Part shown: positions 1-5,407 of the stretch, in pieces
How positions within the stretch are numbered: position 1 is the first letter of the stretch
Layout of the letters: each line of letters opens with the position of its first letter
From: Archangium sp.
GTDB taxonomy: Bacteria > Myxococcota > Myxococcia > Myxococcales > Myxococcaceae
Assembly: GCA_016793525.1 (NCBI GenBank)
Contig: JAEUJT010000223.1
Coordinates: 1 to 8,186, forward strand
DNA length: 8,186 nt
Direction of reading: 5' to 3'
Made by a program: the position numbers and the translations under genes
The notes under the pieces: model-generated
Told to the model about the DNA's origin: nothing
Seen by the model: only the letters and a program-made list of their open reading frames with translations
Databases searched by the model: none

Positions 1-2
1 TC

Positions 3-812
3 GTGTTGACGGTGCACGACCTGGTTCCGCTGCTGCTGCCCGACACGGTGTCGACCGCGTTTCGCTGGCAGTTCCGGCTGTGGCTGGCGCGGAGCCTCCA
101 GGTCGCGGCGCACGTCGTCTGCGTCAGCGAGGTGACTCGCCAGAGCGTGCTGGCGCACTTCGACGTCGACCCGGCGAAATTGACGGTGGTGCACCACGGC
201 GTCGACCACGTCGAGGCCGTTGCCCGCGCTGATGCGACGACAGAGAATTGGCTCGACGCGCTCGGGTTGGGCGAAGCCTTCGTGCTCTACGCCGGTGCGC
301 TCGACGCGCGGAAAAACGTCGAGCTCGTGTTCGCGGCGATGGAGCGCCTGCACCAAGGAGGTCGGCGCGTGCCGTTGGTGCTGGCCGGGCAGCGGTGGTT
401 CGGGGGCGATTCCATCGAGCGGGCGATGCAGCGCACGAAGCGGGCCGGCGTCTCGGTGCGCGCGTTGGGCTACTTGGCCGACCCGGTCTTCTACGCGTTG
501 ATGCGCAGGGCCACGGCGTTCGTCTTTCCGTCCCGGTACGAGGGGTTTGGGCTGCCTCCGCTCGAGGCGATGCGGCTGGGCGTGCCGACCATCGTCTCCA
601 CTGAAGGCTCGCTGCCGGAGACGTGTGGCGCCGGTGCGTGGCAGGTCGGGCCCGACGACGCCCAGGGCCTGGCGGATCAGCTCGAGCGGTTGCTCGCCTC
701 GGCGCCGCTGCGGGAGGAGCGAATCAACGCGGGGCTCCAGTGGTCGAGGCGCTTCACCTGGGCCGACGCGGTGGCGAAGACGCGCGCGGTGTACGACGCC
801 GTCGCTCCGTGA
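3..812 (+). CDS. Glycosyltransferase family 4 (GT-B fold), 5'-truncated by window edge
   Basis: This is the C-terminal two-thirds or so of a retaining GT-B glycosyltransferase, which transfers a sugar from a nucleotide-sugar donor to a glycan or lipid acceptor at the cytoplasmic face of the membrane. The reading frame is open from the left edge. The GTG at position 3 is probably an internal Val, because it is followed directly by a VHDLVPLL segment that lies well inside the N-terminal Rossmann domain of GT4 enzymes, and only 269 residues remain where about 350-400 are usual. Visible marks, numbered from that codon, are HHGVD at 64-68 (linker between the two domains), a donor-phosphate-binding Arg103-Lys104 in DARKN, and the E-x7-E signature EGFGLPPLE with Glu180 and Glu188. 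These are typical of GT4. Sugar specificity cannot be read from sequence. The natural pathway would be exopolysaccharide or lipopolysaccharide assembly, but no other glycan gene is in view. The TGA stop is at 810-812. Confidence 0.9.
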   Translation: MLTVHDLVPLLLPDTVSTAFRWQFRLWLARSLQVAAHVVCVSEVTRQSVLAHFDVDPAKLTVVHHGVDHVEAVARADATTENWLDALGLGEAFVLYAGALDARKNVELVFAAMERLHQGGRRVPLVLAGQRWFGGDSIERAMQRTKRAGVSVRALGYLADPVFYALMRRATAFVFPSRYEGFGLPPLEAMRLGVPTIVSTEGSLPETCGAGAWQVGPDDAQGLADQLERLLASAPLREERINAGLQWSRRFTWADAVAKTRAVYDAVAP

Positions 813-1027
813 AGGCCTGGTACGGTGCGCGAAAGGTGCCGTCGGCCGGCGGCTCGCGCGCGTCGGCCCATCTGGTCATCTATACGTTCTGACGAGTTTC
901 CCTCCTCGTCGTCGCGATCGCCACGGTGCCTCAGTGGATCGAGGCGGGCGCGCGGGGGGGCCGCGAGAGGTCGCGAGAAACACGGGGCCGGAACCGCTGG
1001 CCCTCGGTTTGCTTCGCTTGCTCGTCC

Positions 1028-1810
1028 ATGCTGACCGATACCGACCTCTTCGTTGAATCGTCGCAGTCTTCGTCACCGACGTCGTTCGCGCTCGTCACCG
1101 GCGCCAGCGCGGGCATCGGCTTTGAGCTCGCCACCCAGCTTGTCGCGAGTGGCCACGGCGTCATTCTCGTGGGCGACGACGCGACCCAGCTCCAAGCCAC
1201 GGCCGACGTGCTGCGCGCCGTGGGCGACCGGCCGCGGGTCGAAGTCCTCCAGGCCGACCTCAGCCGCCTCGACGAGGCGCAGCGGGTGCACGACCGCGCC
1301 AACGCGCTCGGCGACGTTGAGATTCTGGTCAACAACGCCGTGGCCACCTGGGGCGCGACCGGGGTGTCGACGCTCGACCTCTCCGCCGAGCGGGTGATGC
1401 TGCAGCGCAACGTCATCTCCACCGTCGAGCTCACCCAGCTCTTCGTGGTCGACATGCTGCGCCGCGGGCAGGGAAAGATTCTCTTCACCGCGTCGGTGCC
1501 GACCCAGGCCGCGCCGTCGCTGGTGCCAGTGTGCGACGCCGCCGAGGCGTTTCTCTATTCCTTCGCGACCGGTATTCGGAACGAGCTGGCCGACCTTGGC
1601 ATCACGGTGACGGTGCTGGTGCCCGACCTCTCTGAATACGTCGAAGGCCAGAGCATCATCGTCGAGCGCGTAGCGGCTGCCGACGAACTCACTGACATCG
1701 CCCGCGCGGGCTACCAGGCGTTGATCCGCGGCGAAGCCTGGAGCGTCACCCCAGTTCCCGCCCGCTTCGAGCCCACCTCGGTGCTGGCGGTGCAAGCGCC
1801 GGTGGGGTGA
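1028..1810 (+). CDS. SDR-family protein lacking the catalytic Tyr-Lys pair (probable pseudoenzyme)
   Basis: This 260-residue protein has a classical SDR Rossmann fold. The dinucleotide-binding TGASAGIG motif is at residues 24-31, an ADLS motif with Asp77 follows beta-3, NNA is at 102-104, the structural Asn is Asn128 and the catalytic-position Ser is Ser156. Thirteen residues after Ser156, the usual Ser-Tyr spacing, stands Cys169 rather than Tyr. The Lys four residues further on is Glu173, so YxxxK reads CxxxE. NNAG is also NNAV, and the PG motif after beta-6 is PD (199-200). Acidic residues at the end of beta-2 (Asp50, Asp51) favour NAD over NADP if a cofactor is bound. From family knowledge, loss of Tyr and Lys should abolish normal dehydrogenase chemistry, so a binding or regulatory role, or altered chemistry, is inferred. 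The ATG at 1028 places the Rossmann motif at the usual distance from the N terminus. An in-frame GTG at 926 would add 34 non-SDR-like residues. No clear Shine-Dalgarno sequence is visible. The frame is intact and GC3-rich, so this is not a decayed gene. Confidence 0.85.
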   Translation: MLTDTDLFVESSQSSSPTSFALVTGASAGIGFELATQLVASGHGVILVGDDATQLQATADVLRAVGDRPRVEVLQADLSRLDEAQRVHDRANALGDVEILVNNAVATWGATGVSTLDLSAERVMLQRNVISTVELTQLFVVDMLRRGQGKILFTASVPTQAAPSLVPVCDAAEAFLYSFATGIRNELADLGITVTVLVPDLSEYVEGQSIIVERVAAADELTDIARAGYQALIRGEAWSVTPVPARFEPTSVLAVQAPVG

Positions 1811-1883
1811 GCCGCCCCGGTGTACCGTTCTGCCTCACAAGCCGCGCCGCCCGCTGAGCGCGTGACGCGGTGTGGGTCTCCGC

Positions 1884-1903
1884 CGCGCGAGGTACATCGC
1901 GTG
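1884..1903. other. Weak hairpin between convergent genes
   Basis: A perfect 5-bp inverted repeat (CGCGA at 1886-1890 and TCGCG at 1897-1901, 6-nt loop) extends in + strand RNA by one G-U and one C-G pair. It lies about 75 nt after the SDR stop, in the 203-bp gap between convergent genes, so a role in transcript end formation is possible. No T-tract follows on either strand, so it is not a standard intrinsic terminator, and stems of this size are common by chance in GC-rich DNA. Confidence 0.25.
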
Positions 1904-1973
1904 CACCCGGGGCCGAGGCGCAGCTGTCGGAGCACGAGAAGCAACCTCGTCACCTTCGTGCGGACGGTGTGGC

Positions 1974-2025
1974 GCGGTTTACGTGTGACGCGGTTTACGT
2001 GTGACGCGAGATGTTACGTGTGCAC
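1974..2025. repeat. 16-bp tandem direct repeat plus a degenerate third copy overlapping a stop codon
   Basis: The unit GCGGTTTACGTGTGAC occurs perfectly twice back to back, at 1974-1989 and 1990-2005. A partial third copy shares TTACGTGTG at 2014-2022 and is offset by 19 instead of 16 bp. That third copy is the 3' end of the - strand EF-hand/NuiA-like gene: read on the - strand, CACACGTAA is the final His-Thr-stop. The repeats therefore look like duplications of the end of this gene into the downstream gap, probably by slippage. A protein-binding role for the repeated element cannot be excluded. Confidence 0.8.
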
Positions 2026-2913
2026 AGCGCCGAGGAGCATGCCGGCGACCTTGCCGTCGCTCGTCTTGCCGACAACGAGGAAGCAGCAGAGGCCGGGTGA
2101 GCCGTCGACCTCGTTCGGGTTCACGTCGTCTTTCTGACCGAAATAGAAGACCTTCACGTCGGTGAGGCCCTGCTTCATCACCGCGTTGAGCTTCTTGAAC
2201 GCCTCGGGGCTGGGCTGGAAATTCGGGTCTTCATCGACGTGGTACTCCTCGAGGCCCGCGATGAACTTCTTCGAATCTTTGAGCTCTTCGATGGCGCCGT
2301 CGGCGAGGTTGCCGTTCTTGAACAGGCCGGTGATGTCGAAGTCTTCTTTCATGAAGTCGCCGAGTGGCTTCTTCAGCGCGTCGACCACCGCTGCGCCCGT
2401 GATTTTCCCGCCAGGCAGCGCGCCGGAGACGAAGAGAGGGGCGTAGTCGCTCTCAGACGAGAAGTTCGCGTCTTTGAACAACGGCTTCATCGCGCTGCCG
2501 AGCTGCGCGGCGGTGAGCTTCGCGGGGGCTGCTGCTCGCGCGTTGGCCAGCTCGGCCAGGGCCTGAAAGGTCTTGAGCGTGTTGGCGCGGGTCAGCTCTT
2601 TTCCGAGGTCGATTTTGCCGTTTTTGTTCGCGTCGCGCGCCGTGATCGACTCCAGCACGTCGTTGACCCGCTTGGTGACGCCCGCCACCTTCACCTTCGT
2701 GCCGCCGCCCTGCGCGTTGAGCGCGTAGCTGGTCAATGTCACCAGCGCGTTCTCCACCGCCTTGCCGTTCGAGAGACCCTTCGCGTACTTCTTCACCTCG
2801 GCCGTGGTGACGCTCCCGTCGCGGTTGGTGTCAGCCTTGGCGAGGTGCTTCTTCAGCTCAGTGGCGGCGCTGCGGAGGGTCGACAACGACGTCGCGGTCT
2901 TGATGGTGGCCAT
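2014..2913 (-). CDS. EF-hand protein with C-terminal nuclease A inhibitor (NuiA)-like domain
   Basis: This 299-residue protein has two parts. The N-terminal part carries a canonical EF-hand calcium loop, DTNRDGSVTTAE at residues 28-39. A second loop, DANKNGKIDLGK at 94-105, is slightly off canon: Lys is at position 12 and Glu106 is one residue late. The C-terminal part, about 135-299, matches my memory of the NuiA family (nuclease A inhibitor of cyanobacterial NucA). It has the SESDY signature at 153-157, a predicted helix around 236-250, the LTDVKV strand motif at 250-255, LVVGKTSDGKVAG at 279-291 and a chain-terminal Thr299. I recall that the C-terminal Thr and a Glu of NuiA approach the catalytic metal of NucA; that role here is inference. 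No signal peptide or membrane segment is seen, so the protein is probably cytoplasmic. The ATG at 2913 is preferred over an upstream in-frame GTG at 2961, which would add 16 Arg/Ala-rich residues. No Shine-Dalgarno sequence precedes either start. The gene is 64 nt downstream of the regulator operon and convergent with the SDR gene. Confidence 0.75.
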   Translation of the reverse strand: MATIKTATSLSTLRSAATELKKHLAKADTNRDGSVTTAEVKKYAKGLSNGKAVENALVTLTSYALNAQGGGTKVKVAGVTKRVNDVLESITARDANKNGKIDLGKELTRANTLKTFQALAELANARAAAPAKLTAAQLGSAMKPLFKDANFSSESDYAPLFVSGALPGGKITGAAVVDALKKPLGDFMKEDFDITGLFKNGNLADGAIEELKDSKKFIAGLEEYHVDEDPNFQPSPEAFKKLNAVMKQGLTDVKVFYFGQKDDVNPNEVDGSPGLCCFLVVGKTSDGKVAGMLLGAVHT

Positions 2914-2921
2914 GGGCGCGT

Positions 2922-2949
2922 ACCGTAGCCGAGCCGCCCGAGGAGCCAA
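2922..2949 (-). promoter_or_regulatory. Possible sigma70-like promoter abutting the EF-hand/NuiA start
   Basis: On the - strand, a TTGGCT element (2949-2944) and a TACGGT element (2927-2922) are 16 nt apart. They resemble -35 and -10 boxes at 4/6 and 3/6 matches. The -10-like box ends only 8 nt before the ATG at 2913, and no Shine-Dalgarno sequence is present, so a transcript from here would be nearly leaderless. The match is weak, and the alternative is simple read-through from the regulator gene 64 nt upstream. Confidence 0.2.
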
Positions 2950-2977
2950 GCGCCGTCGCACCGCAGTGCCCGAGCCG

Positions 2978-4135
2978 TCAGTCGGTGTCGGGGCCGACGT
3001 CTCGAACGATGACGCGCACGGGTTCCTTCACCATGCCGGCGCTGAAGTTCCGGGCGCGCTCGACGAAGCCACGCGTCACCTCGTAGCCACGGGCCACCAA
3101 GAGGGGGCCGGCGGTGAGCTTCACGTCTTCGGCGAACACCATGCCGACCCTCACCGCGGCGAGAGGCAACTCGCGCACATCGTCTAGCCGTTCGGCCCCG
3201 CTGTGGAGCCGGGAGAGGGCGTCGAGGACCTCGGGCGCGTAGCGATCGACCCGCCCGCGCATGATGCCAACGACCCGCGCGATGCTTTCGCCTTGGCCTT
3301 CGAGCGCGTCGAAGTCGGCCGCGACCTTGAGAATGTGCGCGCCGCGCTCGACGAGGTCTTCACTCCCGCCCCGCGCGTCGTTCCTTTTGTACGGCTTCGA
3401 AGAGGCCGAGAGAATGCCGCGCACGCCCTCGAGCCGGGGGATGTTGCCGAGGAGCTGCTCGGTCACGGCCGGTGCGCGCGCGAGCATCGCCTGCTCAGCC
3501 GCGGTGAGGGGCTGGCCGTAGTGCACCTTCTCGACTGTCTCGGCGGGGAGCGTGATGAGCCCGAGCTGCGACAACATCGCGGCGACCTCGAGCTGCCAGC
3601 GCTCTCTCAGGCCGAGGGCGTTCGCGAGCTCGCTGACCCGCCGCTTGATTCGCGTCGCACGCCCAAACGAGGCGGGGCTCGTCAGCGCCAGCACGTCGGT
3701 GAGGGTCTTGATGCTCCCGTGCAGGGTTTGCTCGAGGAGCACGCGTTCGGCGGTGATGAGCCGGTGCTGCGCGGCCGCCGCGTCGACCGCGACCAACAGC
3801 GCCGGGGGCGGACAGGGCTTGGTGAGAAATCGGAAGATCTGGCCTTCATTCACCGCCGCCACCGCCGACTCGAGCTCTGTCTGGCCGGTGAGCAGCATTC
3901 GCACCGCGTCGGGCGCGATCTGCCGCGAGCGACTGAGGAACGTCGCACCGTCCATTCCCGGCATGCGCATGTCGGACATCACGATGGCGAACGAGGGGTC
4001 TTTCTGGAGCAGCTCAAGGCCCGCCGCGCCGCTCTCGGCCAGGGCGATGTCGTACCGGCGCCGAAGGTGGAGCGCGAGCCCCTCGAGCACATTCGGCTCG
4101 TCGTCGACGCAGAGAATACGGATTCGCTCGTTCAT
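2978..4135 (-). CDS. Response regulator: REC domain plus degenerate HD-GYP-like domain
   Basis: This 385-residue cytoplasmic protein is a two-component output. The REC domain (about 5-125) is complete: acidic pocket Asp11-Asp12, phosphoacceptor Asp55 in SDMRMP, Thr83 in LLTG and Lys106 in TKP. Residues about 130-310 follow the helical layout of HD-GYP proteins, but where active phosphodiesterases have LHDIGK this protein has LSQLGL (Ser189-Gln190 in place of His-Asp, Leu193 in place of Lys). No HHE or GYP motif is found, so metal binding and c-di-GMP hydrolysis are unlikely. I recall related response regulators with the same Ser-Gln replacement, which would make it a family trait rather than decay. 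A small C-terminal domain (about 322-378, with VGMVFAEDV and LLVARGYEV) resembles one found after other HD-type regulator outputs. The ATG is 6 nt after the stop of the upstream regulator gene, and the GAGG of its ribosome binding site overlaps that stop (TGAGG), which suggests translational coupling. The protein is probably a phosphorylation-controlled protein-protein interaction switch. Confidence 0.85.
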   Translation of the reverse strand: MNERIRILCVDDEPNVLEGLALHLRRRYDIALAESGAAGLELLQKDPSFAIVMSDMRMPGMDGATFLSRSRQIAPDAVRMLLTGQTELESAVAAVNEGQIFRFLTKPCPPPALLVAVDAAAAQHRLITAERVLLEQTLHGSIKTLTDVLALTSPASFGRATRIKRRVSELANALGLRERWQLEVAAMLSQLGLITLPAETVEKVHYGQPLTAAEQAMLARAPAVTEQLLGNIPRLEGVRGILSASSKPYKRNDARGGSEDLVERGAHILKVAADFDALEGQGESIARVVGIMRGRVDRYAPEVLDALSRLHSGAERLDDVRELPLAAVRVGMVFAEDVKLTAGPLLVARGYEVTRGFVERARNFSAGMVKEPVRVIVRDVGPDTD

Positions 4136-4141
4136 GTCGCC

Positions 4142-5407
4142 TCAACGCGCGCCGCGCGTCGCCTCCGACTGCCGTTGGGCCCGGTCGCCGCTCTGGCATT
4201 CTTCCCTGGCGATCGCGACCCACCGCGCGACCTTGCCGAGGCCTCCCACCTGCTCGAGGAAGACCGCATCGAGGCCCCGCTCCGGCGCATCGTCGCCGGC
4301 GCACACCGCGGCCACGAGCACGTCGGCGACGTGGAGCGCGGTTAGCACAGCGCGCGAGCCCTGCTGAATGGCCTGGGGCTCGTGATGGTTCGCGACGGCC
4401 TCGACGATCGAAAAGGGCAGGCCCCAGACCCCCAGCAAGTACGCGCCGACTTCGGCATGCGACGCGCCGACGAGCTCTTTCTCCACGACGTGGAGCGGCT
4501 GGCCGGTGGCCCGCGCGACCCGGATGCTCTCGATGAACTGCTCCGGGAGGCCCACCGCCATGATCATCTTCCCGATGTCGTGAACGAGCCCCGCGGTGAA
4601 GGCCTCGTCGGCGCACTTCGCGTCGGTGACGACGCGCTTGGCCACCCGCGCGGTGAGCAACGCGCGCTCCTGCATCACCGATACCGAGAAGCCCTCGAGA
4701 TCGAGGTGCTTCTGTTCCATGCGCTCGAAGACGTGCACCGTGAGCGCCAGGCTCTTGAGCAGCTCGACGCCCAGGTACGCGACCGCCTCTTGAATCGACG
4801 TCATGCGGCGGGCGAGGCCGAAGTAGGCCGAGTTGACCAACTGCAGCACCTTCACGCTCATGGCCGGGTCGCGCTGCACGATGCGCGCGAGATCGTCGAT
4901 CGAGGTGTCGGGGTTGGCCACCGCCTGGGTGAGCTCCCAGTAGGCCGCCGGTGCCGAGGGCAACGTGTCGAGACGGCCGACCACTCGTCGAATCGCCTCA
5001 CCGCGAAGCAGCTGGCTCAAGCGGCACGTTCGGTCGATCAAGTCGCGGAGCACCGCCGCGTCGCACGGCTTGCTCATGAACTGATGTGTCACCGGCAGGG
5101 CGCGAGCGACCGCCTCGGGGTCGGCGTTGCCAGACAGCACGATGCGCGCGGCGCCCGGGTGGGCGTCTTTCACCTTTCGGAGAACCGCGGGGCCATCGAT
5201 CCCCGGCATTCGCATGTCGGACACCACGACATCGAACGAGGCCCGTTGGAGCTCGTCGAGCGCCGCCTCTCCGCCGAGCACGAACACCATGTCCCACTGG
5301 TGGCGGTGCTTCCGGAGAATGTTCTGCAGGCCGTCGAGCACGCCCCGGTCGTCGTCGACGAACAAGATGCGAGGTCGGGGGGCAGTGACGGAGGCGTGGT
5401 CGCTCAT
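4142..5407 (-). CDS. Response regulator: REC domain plus HDOD output domain
   Basis: This 421-residue cytoplasmic regulator should be phosphorylated by the kinase encoded just upstream. The REC domain (about 12-130) has an acidic pocket at Asp18-Asp19, phosphoacceptor Asp64 in SDMRMP, Ser92 in LSGN and Lys113 in SKP. The HDOD domain follows (about 138-345): LPSAPAA at 149-155, the hallmark VNSAYFGL at 191-198, AVAYLG at 208-213, then VHDIGK at 275-280 (His276-Asp277) and NHHEP at 340-344. Many HDOD domains have lost the HD motif, but here HD and a distal His pair are kept, so a metal site is possible, though enzymatic activity is not established for the family. HDOD proteins typically act as signalling scaffolds in motility, cell-cycle or c-di-GMP-linked circuits. 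The ATG overlaps the kinase stop codon (ATGA), so translation is probably coupled; no separate Shine-Dalgarno sequence is evident. The last 20 or so residues are a charged tail. Confidence 0.92.
   Translation of the reverse strand: MSDHASVTAPRPRILFVDDDRGVLDGLQNILRKHRHQWDMVFVLGGEAALDELQRASFDVVVSDMRMPGIDGPAVLRKVKDAHPGAARIVLSGNADPEAVARALPVTHQFMSKPCDAAVLRDLIDRTCRLSQLLRGEAIRRVVGRLDTLPSAPAAYWELTQAVANPDTSIDDLARIVQRDPAMSVKVLQLVNSAYFGLARRMTSIQEAVAYLGVELLKSLALTVHVFERMEQKHLDLEGFSVSVMQERALLTARVAKRVVTDAKCADEAFTAGLVHDIGKMIMAVGLPEQFIESIRVARATGQPLHVVEKELVGASHAEVGAYLLGVWGLPFSIVEAVANHHEPQAIQQGSRAVLTALHVADVLVAAVCAGDDAPERGLDAVFLEQVGGLGKVARWVAIAREECQSGDRAQRQSEATRGAR

Noticed and set aside
809..892. A 27-residue + strand reading frame starting with a GTG that overlaps the glycosyltransferase stop (GTGA)
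   Set aside because: No Shine-Dalgarno sequence, no recognisable motif, and GTGA overlaps arise easily in GC-rich DNA; there is not enough evidence for a small gene.
813..1027. Gap between glycosyltransferase and SDR genes, checked for a promoter or terminator
   Set aside because: It holds a GC palindrome-like stretch at 838-853 and a G-run near 954-960, but no T-tract and no convincing -35/-10 pair.
926..1027. In-frame N-terminal extension of the SDR protein from a GTG at 926
   Set aside because: The extra 34 residues are Arg/Gly-rich and unlike SDR N termini, while the ATG at 1028 gives a normal length.
1820..2137. A 105-codon + strand open frame across the convergent gap
   Set aside because: It runs through the tandem repeat into the antisense of the EF-hand/NuiA-like gene and encodes an Arg/Cys/Ser-rich sequence without motifs.
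3203..4345. A long + strand open frame antisense to the two response regulators
   Set aside because: Arg/Glu/His-rich composition typical of antisense frames in GC-rich genes; the - strand carries clear REC and HDOD motifs.
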